A stretch of 64,000 bases of DNA from Methylobacterium sp. W2 (GTDB lineage Bacteria; Pseudomonadota; Alphaproteobacteria; Rhizobiales; Beijerinckiaceae), in contig NZ_VMOA01000020.1 in the NCBI RefSeq assembly GCF_020662345.1, positions 1 to 64,000 on the forward strand. The letters run 5' to 3'. A program made the translations under genes and the position numbers. This document shows, piece by piece, positions 39,210-47,442 of this stretch (its first letter is position 1; each line of letters opens with the position of its first letter). The notes beneath the pieces were generated by a model. It did no database searches, was not told the DNA's origin, and saw only the letters and a program-made list of their open reading frames with translations.

Positions 39210-39410
39210 CAGGCCGTCGTCGCACCAAACCGTGCCACACCGGCACGGTGCCGGTCTTGGCGAGCCCCTCTCATATACCAACCCACCACCGAAGCGATGC
39301 CATGGCGCCTGACTGGACCAGCGAGGTTGTCATGGCCTGCTTGCCTGGCCCGGCCGCCTGGCGTCAGGTGGTGTCCCTGACGCGACGTACGGGACAAGGA
39401 CGCGATCCGG

Positions 39411-40529
39411 TCACGCTCCGCGCAGCTCGTCCTGGAGAAAAGCCTTCACCTCGGCGCGGTCGATGCCCGGTGCGATGAAGCTCTGGCCGATCCCGCGGGC
39501 GAGGATGAAGGTCAGCGCCCCGTCACGGACCTTCTTGTCCTGGGCCATGGCCTCGAGGATGGAATCGGCATCGCCGCATCCGCCGGGGACGGCCTGGAGG
39601 CGGGTGGGCAGGCCGGCCAGGGCCAGATGGTTGGCCACGCGGCCGGCATCCTGGCCGGGGCAGAGGCCGAGACGGGCCGAGAAGCGGAAAGCAAGGGCCA
39701 GGCCGATCGCGACGCCCTCGCCGTGGACGAGGCGGGCGGATTCGTAGCCGGTGAGACGCTCCAGGGCATGGCCGAACGTATGGCCGAGGTTGAGCAGGGC
39801 GCGCTCGCCGTCCTCACGTTCGTCGCGCACCACGACGCCGGCCTTGGCCCGGCAGCAGATCGCCACCGCCTCGTCGCGCTCTGATCCACCGGCGAAGATG
39901 CCGGCCCAGTTGGCCTCGCACCAGTCGAAGAAGCCGGAATCGGCGATGAGGCCGTATTTCGCCACCTCGGCGTAGCCCGCGCGCATCTCGCGCTCGGACA
40001 GGGTGTCGAGGGTGGCGGTATCGGCCAGGACCAAGCGCGGCTGGTGGAAGGCGCCGATGAGATTTTTACCGAGGGGCGAGTTGATACCGGTCTTGCCGCC
40101 CACCGAGGAATCGACCTGGGAGAGCAGGGTCGTCGGCGCCTGGACGAAGCGGACGCCGCGCCGGAGCGTCGCCGCCGCGAAGCCCGCGAGATCGCCGACC
40201 ACGCCGCCGCCGAGGGCCACCACGAGGTCGTTGCGCTCGATCCGGTGGGCGAGGAGCCCGTCGCAGACCTGGGCATAGACCGCATAGCTCTTCGAGGCCT
40301 CGCCCGGCGCGACGGTGACGAGGCCGGAGCGCAGGCCCGCCGCCTCCAGGCTCGCGCGCAGGCGTTCGCCGTAGAGCGCCGAGACGGTCTCGTCGGTGAC
40401 GATGGCGGCGGCACGGCCGCCAAGGGCGGCCACGCGGGCACCGGCCTCGTCGAGGAGGCCCCGGCCGATATGGATCTCGTAGTCGCGGCCCTGGTCGAGG
40501 GGGACGTGGACCGTCTGTCCGTCACTCAC
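39411..40529 (-). CDS. aroB: 3-dehydroquinate synthase
   Basis: A 372-residue AroB. NAD-binding VVALGGGVVGDLAGFAAAT, the substrate loop PTTLLSQVDSSVGGKTGIN and the zinc-ligand histidines in NLGHTFGHALE and LVHGEGVAIG are clear. It makes 3-dehydroquinate from DAHP, step two of the shikimate pathway. The start is GTG at 40529, overlapping the aroK stop as GTGA, so the two are coupled. About 200 bp separate it from the CNNM gene. Confidence 0.96.
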   Translation of the reverse strand: MSDGQTVHVPLDQGRDYEIHIGRGLLDEAGARVAALGGRAAAIVTDETVSALYGERLRASLEAAGLRSGLVTVAPGEASKSYAVYAQVCDGLLAHRIERNDLVVALGGGVVGDLAGFAAATLRRGVRFVQAPTTLLSQVDSSVGGKTGINSPLGKNLIGAFHQPRLVLADTATLDTLSEREMRAGYAEVAKYGLIADSGFFDWCEANWAGIFAGGSERDEAVAICCRAKAGVVVRDEREDGERALLNLGHTFGHALERLTGYESARLVHGEGVAIGLALAFRFSARLGLCPGQDAGRVANHLALAGLPTRLQAVPGGCGDADSILEAMAQDKKVRDGALTFILARGIGQSFIAPGIDRAEVKAFLQDELRGA

Positions 40530-41149
40530 TGCGCGGCGACGCCTTGGTTCGAGGGGCCGTTGAGATAGGCATCGAGGGCCTCCATCACGTCCTCCACCAC
40601 GCGATCGTGCGACACGTCGCGTGAGGGGATCATCACGTCGGCACTGCCATAGACGGGATGCCGGATCTCCATCAACTGCCGCATCGTCTCCTCCGGGTCG
40701 TCGGTCTGGAGCAGGGGGCGGTTACCGCGCTTGCGCACGCGGCGCATCAGCACGTCGAGCTCCGCCTTCAGCCAGACCGAGACACCGCCTTGCGCGATCC
40801 GCGCCCGCGTCGCCTCGCGCATGAAGGCGCCCCCGCCGGTGGCCAGCACCAGCGGCCCCTCACGGATGAGCCGGGCGATCACGCGCTCCTCGCCCTCGCG
40901 AAAGCTCGGCTCGCCGTAGATGGCGAAGATGTCCGGGATCGTGAGATGGGCCGCCGCTTCGATCTCGTTGTCCGCATCCTTGAACATCAGCCCGAGGCGC
41001 GCCGCCAGGCGCCGCCCCACCGTGCTTTTGCCAGCGCCCATGAGACCGACGAGCACGATCGAGCGCGCGCCGAGGGCACGGCGGAGCCTGACTTCGATGG
41101 GATCGGCGGCGATGTCGCCTCCCGATGGCTCAGTCTCGGTCTCGGTCAT
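40526..41149 (-). CDS. aroK: shikimate kinase
   Basis: A 207-residue shikimate kinase. The P-loop is VLVGLMGAGKSTVGRRLA, the DADNEIE segment binds shikimate and Mg2+, and VLATGGGAFM and RKRGNRPLL are the second substrate loop and lid. An acidic N-terminal lead (TETETEPSGGD) is typical of alphaproteobacterial AroK. ATG 41149 is preferred; a GTG at 41176 in the same frame is possible. It is the first gene of aroK-aroB. Confidence 0.94.
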   Translation of the reverse strand: MTETETEPSGGDIAADPIEVRLRRALGARSIVLVGLMGAGKSTVGRRLAARLGLMFKDADNEIEAAAHLTIPDIFAIYGEPSFREGEERVIARLIREGPLVLATGGGAFMREATRARIAQGGVSVWLKAELDVLMRRVRKRGNRPLLQTDDPEETMRQLMEIRHPVYGSADVMIPSRDVSHDRVVEDVMEALDAYLNGPSNQGVAAQ

Positions 41150-41471
41150 CGTTAAAGTCTTGATACACGTCTTCACGCGATCCTAGCGCGTTTCACCCTC
41201 CGGGCGAAGCGAGGCCGTAAGGCGCGGCGCGATTCTTCCCAGGGCGTGTTTCTTTCAGGCAGGCTTCCCCGGTCCGCGAAGCCGTCCCGGACCGGTGAGG
41301 CCGATCGCCGCTCGGCGGCCCCGAACCTCTTGCGGCGCACCCTGTGGCTCCGAAGTCCTTGCCATCGCGCGCCCGGCATGGTGCAAACCCTTGGCTTGGC
41401 TGTTCAATGATCTGCTCGCCGGCCGACGCCGTCCATTTTCGCCGAGTTCCCTCCGACCGAGGTTCGTCCGA
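41150..41471. other. divergent intergenic region between aroK and the xerD operon
   Basis: These 322 bp contain promoters in both directions. A perfect 8-bp inverted repeat CCGGTCCG / CGGACCGG lies at 41269-41276 and 41288-41295. No gene was recognised before the small GTG-started frame. Confidence 0.4.
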
Positions 41472-41624
41472 GTGCCGACCCTGTTTCGTTTCCTCGCCAC
41501 GCTCGCCGTCCTCGGTGGATTGGTCTTCGCGGGCATGTTCGCGCTCGCTACCTTCGTTCAGCCCACGCCCCGGGAAATGAGCGTCAGCATTCCCGCCGCG
41601 AAGCTGCAGCCGCCGGGCCGGTGA
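41472..41624 (+). CDS. small single-span membrane protein ahead of xerD
   Basis: A 50-residue protein from GTG 41472 with one membrane segment (ATLAVLGGLVFAGMFALATF) and a short tail VQPTPREMSVSIPAAKLQPP. A similar small protein before xerD is, as I remember, conserved in Rhizobiales. Its TGA overlaps the GTG start of xerD (GTGA, 41621-41624), so it probably provides translational coupling. Its own function is unknown. The frame also stays open to 41295, but nothing there resembles the protein. Confidence 0.65.
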   Translation: MPTLFRFLATLAVLGGLVFAGMFALATFVQPTPREMSVSIPAAKLQPPGR

Positions 41625-42616
41625 CGGCGTCGGATAAGGCCGATGAATTGGCCGATGAGGTGGCGGGTGCCGAAGGTCCGGACCTCATCGTCGCCTATCT
41701 CGAGATGCTCGCGGCGGAGCGTGGCGCCGCCGCCAACACGCTCGCCGCCTATCGCCGCGACCTCGACCATTACCTCGCGGCCCTGTCCGCCTCGGGACGC
41801 GATCCGCTCGATACCGATGCAAGCGAGGTCCGTGCCTATCTGGCGGATCTCGAGACCCAAGGGCTGAAAGCCTCGTCCGCCGCGCGCCGGCTGTCCTGCA
41901 TTCGCGGCTTCCACAAGTTCCTCTACGCCGAGGGCCTTGCTGACACCGATCCGAGCGCGCCGGTGGGTGGACCGCGCAGGGGGCGCACCCTGCCCAAGGT
42001 GCTGTCGGTGTCCGAGGTCGACGACCTTCTGCGCACCGCCCGCGAGCGGGCCGTGGCGCCGCAGGCCGAGGACGTGCCGGGCGAGCGGCGGCGCGCGGTA
42101 CGGATGCTGTGCCTGCTCGAAACCCTCTACGCCACCGGCCTGCGCGTATCGGAACTCGTCGCCCTGCCACGCTCGGCCGCCACGACGAAGCAGCGCTACC
42201 TCGTGGTGAAGGGCAAGGGCGGGCGCGAGCGGCTGGTGCCGCTCACCGATCTCGCGCGCGCCGCCATGCGCGAGCACCTGACCCATCTCACCGGCGACGG
42301 TCCCTTCCTGTTCCCGTCCGACAGCGAGAGCGGGCACCTGACCCGGCAGGCTTTCGCCCGAGACCTCAAGAGTGCGGCGGCGGCGGCCGGGATCCGTGAG
42401 GACCGCGTGAGCCCCCACGTACTGCGCCACGCCTTCGCCAGCCATCTCCTGCAGAACGGGGCCGATCTCAGGATCGTGCAGGAGCTTCTGGGCCATGCCG
42501 ACATCTCGACGACCCAGATCTATACGCATGTCCTCGACGAGCGCCTGAAGAGCATGGTCCGTGATCTCCACCCGCTCATGGACGAGCCCGCCGAATCCGG
42601 TACCACGCCCGCGTGA
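41621..42616 (+). CDS. xerD: site-specific tyrosine recombinase XerD
   Basis: A 331-residue tyrosine recombinase. The N-terminal SAM-like domain (ISYLEMLAAERGAAANTLAAYRRD-type) precedes the catalytic domain. Its residues are Arg in TGLRVSEL, Lys in VKGKGGRER, HVLRHAFA, the histidine in LLGHADIS and the tyrosine in TTQIYTHV. With XerC it resolves chromosome dimers at dif near the terminus. The start is GTG 41621. A short insertion (VAPQAEDVPGERRR) in the middle is usual in Alphaproteobacteria. The position next to aroK indicates the housekeeping enzyme rather than a mobile-element integrase. Confidence 0.95.
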   Translation: MTASDKADELADEVAGAEGPDLIVAYLEMLAAERGAAANTLAAYRRDLDHYLAALSASGRDPLDTDASEVRAYLADLETQGLKASSAARRLSCIRGFHKFLYAEGLADTDPSAPVGGPRRGRTLPKVLSVSEVDDLLRTARERAVAPQAEDVPGERRRAVRMLCLLETLYATGLRVSELVALPRSAATTKQRYLVVKGKGGRERLVPLTDLARAAMREHLTHLTGDGPFLFPSDSESGHLTRQAFARDLKSAAAAAGIREDRVSPHVLRHAFASHLLQNGADLRIVQELLGHADISTTQIYTHVLDERLKSMVRDLHPLMDEPAESGTTPA

Positions 42617-42637
42617 CTCGGGCGCTTCGACATCGAC

Positions 42638-43669
42638 TCAAAAGGAGATCCGTCTTCCCCTGCTGACCGCGATGGTTGTCTCATCGAAAAATGAGAACAC
42701 GATACCCGCGCTGCGAAGGGCGCCGATCGCCTGATTGCGGTTGGCCACCGAGACGGAGGTGATGCAGCCTTCGAGCCGCCGGATCGTCGAAAGCGATACG
42801 CCCGAGGCTCTGCTCAGATCTGTCATCGACCAGTCGAGCAGCGCGCGCGCCGCGCGGATATGCCCTGCTTCGAGGCGCTGTTCGAGGCCGAGCCGAAGGC
42901 GGCCGGTGGGCCTGATCCGCAACTGGATCGGACCGATGAAGTTGGTCCAGCTTTCGACATGCCCCGCATCGTTCAGCAGGGGAACCAGCATCATGCGGTA
43001 TCTCGCGATGTCGCCGTTCGCCAGCCTCAGATTCGGCAGCACTTGCGCGAGGCGCCGGGACAGGTACAGCCCCTCCATCCGTTCCCTCCATTGCGAGCCG
43101 TCCTCCTTCACGAACGGCCGGGTGGGGTCCTGCAGCAGATCTCCCTCGGGCAGGCCGACAAGGTCGAGCCATTCCTGCGAGAACTTGTTGAACGGAAACA
43201 CGAAGGTGGTCGATGTGAAGGCCCGGACCGACTCGAAGATCGCCCGATCTCGCTGCCGCTGCGCCGCTTCGGCGCGTGCGAGCAGGGCAGGGTCGCTGAT
43301 GTCGACGAGGGTGCCGTGGGCGCTCAAGGGCCGCCCATCGTGCGCGGTGGTCACCTCCACGCGGCTCATGACGGTACAGATTCCGGAATCCGGCCTGACG
43401 ATGCGGAAGGTCGAGGGCGGTACCGTTTCCGATTGCCTGACGAAACCGGGTTCCATGGTCCGCGGGCGGTCTTCAGGATGGATGAGCTTGAACAGAAGTG
43501 CGTAATCGGGCCGGACGAGGCCGTCGGGAATCCCGAGGATCGGATAGAGTCCGGATGACCAGAAATGTGTGCTCTCGACAAAGTTCCAACGCCAATGACC
43601 AACACTGACAAAGTGTTTGGCTATGTCCGGAACGTCATACGATAGGTTCTTTAGTATGCCGCCGTGCAT
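42638..43669 (-). CDS. PAS-domain protein with C-terminal HTH (XRE-type) DNA-binding domain
   Basis: A 343-residue protein. Residues about 20-130 form a PAS_3-like domain (GHWRWNFVESTHFWSSGLYPILG), and a second PAS-like region runs about 140-250 (FPFNKFSQEWLDLVGL). The last 75 residues hold a helix-turn-helix of the small alphaproteobacterial XRE kind (ARALLDWSMTDLSRASGVSLSTIRRLE), followed by the usual AIGALRSAGIVF tail. There is no kinase or output enzyme, so it looks like a one-component sensor that binds DNA directly. Its AT-rich upstream region suggests its own promoter. The ligand and targets are unknown. Confidence 0.8.
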   Translation of the reverse strand: MHGGILKNLSYDVPDIAKHFVSVGHWRWNFVESTHFWSSGLYPILGIPDGLVRPDYALLFKLIHPEDRPRTMEPGFVRQSETVPPSTFRIVRPDSGICTVMSRVEVTTAHDGRPLSAHGTLVDISDPALLARAEAAQRQRDRAIFESVRAFTSTTFVFPFNKFSQEWLDLVGLPEGDLLQDPTRPFVKEDGSQWRERMEGLYLSRRLAQVLPNLRLANGDIARYRMMLVPLLNDAGHVESWTNFIGPIQLRIRPTGRLRLGLEQRLEAGHIRAARALLDWSMTDLSRASGVSLSTIRRLEGCITSVSVANRNQAIGALRSAGIVFSFFDETTIAVSRGRRISF

Positions 43670-44028
43670 TGTGAGACCGCAAACTCACGATGATCGTCGG
43701 AGATGGGACGGAGCCAGGGGGCCGAAACGACGATCTGAACTAATTGATATATAACTTTTGATAGTATCGCAATATTCCTTTCGGAAATATTCTTACTGCG
43801 ATGCGAAATCGCGGGCCGATTGCCGATCTCATCGGCCCGCCCTGCCTATGCTCCTTTGCGAGCGTGGTCCGACCTCTGTCATGGGCTTTCGATGATCTCC
43901 CATCGTCACTGGAACACGGACGGCCATTTGGGCGATCAATTCGGATCCCATGGGCGGATCGTCGATCCCATCCGACTCCGCGCGGTCGTTTCCGGCGGCG
44001 GCGTCACGCCGATCCGCCGGGTCCACCC
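43670..44028. other. intergenic region with AT-rich promoter patch
   Basis: It contains an AT-rich stretch (about 43735-43795) upstream of the PAS/HTH gene, including the near-palindrome AATATTCC-TTTC-GGAAATATT, and a perfect hairpin at 43811-43840. No gene was recognised in 43845-44028. Confidence 0.45.
43811..43840 (-). terminator. 10-bp perfect hairpin
   Basis: GCGGGCCGAT and ATCGGCCCGC are separated by 10 bases. It lies about 190 bases past the stop of the AI-2E-type gene and upstream of the PAS/HTH gene. On the minus strand only a short T-rich run follows. Confidence 0.45.
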
Positions 44029-45207
44029 TCAAACCTCCGCGTCTTCGTCGAGCGTGTCCTCGATGTAGACCTGTTCCAGCACGACCTTGATCACCGCCAT
44101 CAGCGGCAGCGCCAGGGCGATGCCCCACAGGCCGAACAGGACGCCGAGCACGAGCTGGCCGGCAAAGATGGTGGCCGGCGGGATGTCCAGCGCCCGCTTT
44201 TGGATGAAGGGCGTCAGTCCGTAGCTCTCGAGGCACTGCACGACGAGGTAGACGCCGAAGGCGCCGAGCGCCGCGTTGGTGCCGGAGGCGAGGCCCGCCA
44301 GCACGATGATGACGCCGGCGATCAGCGGGCCGATGGTGGGGATGAAGGCGAGGAGCCCCGCCTGCAGGCCGAGGATGAGGGCGCCGCCGATGCCGAGGAA
44401 GCTCAGTCCCGCCCAGATGCAGACGAAGATCACCGCCATGGTGATGAGCTGGCCGAACAGCCAATGCCGCAGGGTCTCGCCCATGCCATTGAGGAGGGCG
44501 GTGGCGCGGGGGCGATAGCGGGGCGGCACGAATCTCACGGCGCCGTCGCGGTAGCTGGCGGGATCGGCCGCGCAGGCGAGACCGAGGAACACGATCACCA
44601 GGACGTTGCCCAGCGCGCTGAACAGCCCGGTGACGACGGCGGCCGCCGGTCCCAGCACACTGCCGGCATCGGAGAGGAGGGAGCCGGGGCTCTTGATCGC
44701 CCCCGAGGCGAGGCCGCCGAGGCCCCCGGCCTTCTTGTCCTTGTCGGTGTCCTGGGCTTTATCGGTCTCCTTGGCTTTATCGGTGTCCTGATCGCTCGAC
44801 GTCGGCTCCGGTGCGGAGAAGGCCGGCAGGTCGATCCCGTATTCCTTCAGGCGGTCACGGACCGACCCCGCCTGTTTCGTGATGGTCTGGCCGAGTTCCC
44901 GGCCTTGCTGCACCACAGTGGCGCCGCCGAAGGCGAGGAAGCCGAGGGTGAGGCCGCCGAGGATCAGGCTGACGATGGTGAGCCGGAGCCCGCGACCGAG
45001 CCCGATCACCTGGCCGAGCAGACGCGTCAGCCCGTCGAGGAAGACCCCGAGCAGGATGCCGGCGAAGATCAGGAGCAGGGTCGAGGCGGCAGTCCAGGCG
45101 AGGATCAGCAGAGCGATGAACGCCACCACCGCGATTCCCGAGGCCGCCGGCGACCAGTTGGCGGGGTGTGGACCCGGCTCGTCCTTGATCGGCGTACCCT
45201 GCTGCAT
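44029..45207 (-). CDS. AI-2E family (PerM/YhhT-like) transporter
   Basis: A 392-residue membrane protein with about eight membrane segments; the conserved late region GLQAGLLAFIPTIGPLIAGV and QCLESYGLTPFIQKRALDIPP identify the AI-2E exporter family. Members are proposed to export small molecules or act as Na+/H+ exchangers; few have known substrates. A soluble loop after the third membrane segment contains three tandem charged hexapeptides (DTDKAK, ETDKAQ, DTDKDK). ATG 45207 has AAGGGGC upstream. No quorum-sensing genes are adjacent. Confidence 0.88.
   Translation of the reverse strand: MQQGTPIKDEPGPHPANWSPAASGIAVVAFIALLILAWTAASTLLLIFAGILLGVFLDGLTRLLGQVIGLGRGLRLTIVSLILGGLTLGFLAFGGATVVQQGRELGQTITKQAGSVRDRLKEYGIDLPAFSAPEPTSSDQDTDKAKETDKAQDTDKDKKAGGLGGLASGAIKSPGSLLSDAGSVLGPAAAVVTGLFSALGNVLVIVFLGLACAADPASYRDGAVRFVPPRYRPRATALLNGMGETLRHWLFGQLITMAVIFVCIWAGLSFLGIGGALILGLQAGLLAFIPTIGPLIAGVIIVLAGLASGTNAALGAFGVYLVVQCLESYGLTPFIQKRALDIPPATIFAGQLVLGVLFGLWGIALALPLMAVIKVVLEQVYIEDTLDEDAEV
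44734..44787 (-). repeat. three 18-bp tandem repeats inside the AI-2E-type gene
   Basis: Units 44770-44787, 44752-44769 and 44734-44751 encode DTDKAK, ETDKAQ and DTDKDK. The repeats keep the reading frame and lie in a loop, so length variation between strains would be tolerated. Confidence 0.7.
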
Positions 45208-45344
45208 TTGCTTGCCCCTTCGCGCGGCCTACCACGCGCCCGCTGCGACCGGGCGCGTGAAACCCGTCACAGGCAAGGGGCACGCGGCAGGCGGCGCGCC
45301 CTCGTCTGTGGATGGACCGGAGGCGAATCGCCGCCGGTTCGCCC

Positions 45345-45836
45345 TCACGCCCAGCGTGACGCGGCCTCGTCGTCGGCGCCCGTGGCCTCGACCCAGCCCC
45401 CCGTGGTGCCGTTGGCCAGATGCTCGCGCTTCCAGAACGGGGCCTTCGTCTTGAGATAGTCCATGAGGAAGCTCGCCGCCTCGAAAGCAGCCACGCGGTG
45501 GCTTGCCGCCGTCACCACGAGGACGATGCCGTCGCCCGGCGCGACGAGGCCGTGCCGGTGGATCACCCGCACGGCCTGGAGCGGCCAGCGATCCTGAGCC
45601 GCCTCCACCACCCGACCGATCTCCGCCTCGGCCATGCCGGGATAATGTTCGAGTTCGAGCCCGGTCAGGCGCCCGCCCTCATCGCGGCACAGGCCGGTGA
45701 ACGTGACGATCGCCCCGGTCCTGCCCCGGAGAGTCTCGTTCAAGTCCGCCATCTCCGCGGCCACGTCGAAGGGCGCGCTCTGAATGCTGATCGCGGCTGC
45801 GCCCCGATCGTCCGCCGTCGTCTCGCCTGCTGACAT
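45345..45836 (-). CDS. moaE: molybdopterin synthase catalytic subunit MoaE
   Basis: A 163-residue MoaE. The family blocks GAIVTFTGLCRDEGG, LELEHYPGMAEAEI, RHGLVAPGDGIVLV, HRVAAFEAASFLMDYLKTKAPFWKRE are present, with the catalytic lysines in KTKAPFWK. It transfers sulfur from MoaD thiocarboxylate to cyclic pyranopterin monophosphate. Commonly moaD precedes it; no moaD was found here. ATG 45836 follows a stop-free but non-conserved extension. Molybdenum cofactor is needed, for example, for formate dehydrogenase in methylotrophs. Confidence 0.93.
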   Translation of the reverse strand: MSAGETTADDRGAAAISIQSAPFDVAAEMADLNETLRGRTGAIVTFTGLCRDEGGRLTGLELEHYPGMAEAEIGRVVEAAQDRWPLQAVRVIHRHGLVAPGDGIVLVVTAASHRVAAFEAASFLMDYLKTKAPFWKREHLANGTTGGWVEATGADDEAASRWA

Positions 45837-46061
45837 CCGTCGATTCCTTGACGCATCGGCGCGAAAGCCCTCGCGACCGGGTTTGATCCCCCTTAAGGGA
45901 TGCGCGAGATTGCAAAGTCCGCGCGGCGGTTCCACGCTGTTGCCCATCGGTCCGTCAACGGCATCCAGGCGCCCGGCCTTACCACTCGATCGGCATGGGT
46001 TCCATGCCCCGGCGCTCCCATACCCGGTCCGCGCCACCGGCTTCGAAGGAACCCCCCTCGC

Positions 46062-47081
46062 GTGACGCCTGAGTTGATCCTGCCCCATGACGGCGTCCTG
46101 CCGGTCTTTTCGGCCCGCCCGGTCTGGTGCGGACGCGGAAGCACGGTCATCGGTGCCGCAACGATCGGTGCCCAGGCCTGGCTCGGCGACGACAGCGTGA
46201 TCCGCGCCGACGGCGAGGCGGTGACCGTCGGCGAGCGCTTCTGGCTCGGCCATCGCTCCACGCTCCATATCGCCACCGATTCGCACCCCACCCTCGTCGG
46301 CGACCGGGTGACGGTGGGCCGCAACGCCGTGGTCCATGCCTGCACGGTGGGGTCCGACGTGGTGATCGAGGACGACGTCATCGTCCTCGACGGCGCCACC
46401 GTGGAGGACGGGGTGCTCATCGAGGCCGGTGCCACCGTCTTCCCGCGCTCGCACCTCGCCGCGGGCTTCGCCTATGCCGGCAGCCCGGCGAAACCCCAGC
46501 GTCCCGTCACCCCGGCCGAGATCGCCGAGCGGGCCGAGCGTGTACGCGAGGCCACGGGAGATAGCCCGTCGCCCGTGGCCGGCGACGAGATCGATGTCGA
46601 TCCCAGCGTCTACGTCGCCAGCACGGCGCGCCTGCGCGGCCGCATCGCCCTCGGCGCGGGGTCGAGCGTGCTGTTCTCCTGCGACCTGCATGCGGAGGTC
46701 GGCCCCATCCTCGTCGGCGCCGACACCAACATCCAGGACAATACCGTCATCCGCGCGCGGGCCGAGGGCGTCGTCATCGGGCGCGACACCACGATCGCGC
46801 ATAACGTGCGGATGGCCGATTGCCGCATCGGCGCGCGCAGCCTCATCTGCATCGGCTGTGTGCTCGCCCCCGGCACCGTGGTGGCCGACGACGTGCTGCT
46901 GGCCGGCGGCTCCACCACCGATCCGGGCCAGCTCCTCGAGAGCGGCTATCTCTGGGGTGGCCGCCCCGCCCGCATCCTCAGCCCCCTCGACGCGGACAAG
47001 CGCGCGATGATGACCCGCATCGTCGCCGGCTATTGCGAGCATGGGCGGGTGTATCGGCAGATGGAGAACGGTGCGGTCTGA
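46062..47081 (+). CDS. fused two-domain gamma-carbonic-anhydrase-like protein
   Basis: A 339-residue protein from GTG 46062, built of two complete left-handed beta-helix domains of the gamma-CA (YrdA/CaiE-like) family, about residues 20-165 and 178-335. Each has its own C-terminal helix (GSPAKPQRPVTPAEIAERAERV and GGRPARILSPLDADKRAMMT). Judged against Cam and YrdA, domain 1 keeps the first and third zinc histidines (His69 in STLH, His92 in VVH) but has Arg87 at the second. Domain 2 keeps only the second (His247 in IAHN), with Arg231 and Ala252 at the others. One complete interface site could therefore form between unlike domains. Activity is unproven; an acyltransferase or scaffold role is possible. 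Confidence 0.82.
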   Translation: MTPELILPHDGVLPVFSARPVWCGRGSTVIGAATIGAQAWLGDDSVIRADGEAVTVGERFWLGHRSTLHIATDSHPTLVGDRVTVGRNAVVHACTVGSDVVIEDDVIVLDGATVEDGVLIEAGATVFPRSHLAAGFAYAGSPAKPQRPVTPAEIAERAERVREATGDSPSPVAGDEIDVDPSVYVASTARLRGRIALGAGSSVLFSCDLHAEVGPILVGADTNIQDNTVIRARAEGVVIGRDTTIAHNVRMADCRIGARSLICIGCVLAPGTVVADDVLLAGGSTTDPGQLLESGYLWGGRPARILSPLDADKRAMMTRIVAGYCEHGRVYRQMENGAV

Positions 47082-47109
47082 AGCGGCTTCCGCAGCGAGC
47101 CGAGCCGCG

Positions 47110-47442
47110 TCAGTGGAGAGCGTCGTTGCGATCTCGCGCGCTGTTCCTGACATAGGAAACGGCGGCGATCGTCTTGTAGACCAGGGAAATGACCACGACA
47201 CACGACGCCGTGATGATCAGAATGACAGAGGTGAGCTGATAAAGGATCATCCCGCCTGTCGGGGCGAGCGTCTTTCCCGAAGGAGACGGGATGACGTGCG
47301 GAAGCGACAGGTCGTAAATCCCATAGAAAGCGCCGATGATCGTCAGGATCGAGATTGCCAGGGCGCGCAGGGAGCCTTCGGTTTTGATCAGCCAAATCGG
47401 AAGCAAGAATAAAAGCGCAATAGGAATTAGAAGGAGAAGCAT
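47110..47442 (-). CDS. small integral membrane protein, function unknown
   Basis: A 110-residue protein with three predicted membrane segments (LLLLIPIALLFLLPIWL, ALAISILTIIGAFYGIY, SVILIITASCVVVISLVY) and a basic tail SYVRNSARDRNDALH. ATG 47442 is preceded by GAGG; an ATG at 47484 in frame has no ribosome site. The gene start and its upstream 150 bases are much more AT-rich than the surroundings, which suggests a transferred or orphan gene. It converges on the gamma-CA-like gene. I recognise no family. Confidence 0.6.
   Translation of the reverse strand: MLLLLIPIALLFLLPIWLIKTEGSLRALAISILTIIGAFYGIYDLSLPHVIPSPSGKTLAPTGGMILYQLTSVILIITASCVVVISLVYKTIAAVSYVRNSARDRNDALH

Noticed and set aside
41621..42616. 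The tyrosine recombinase as a mobile-element integrase
   Set aside because: Its length, its position next to aroK-aroB and its sequence fit the housekeeping XerD; there is no tRNA or attachment site beside it.
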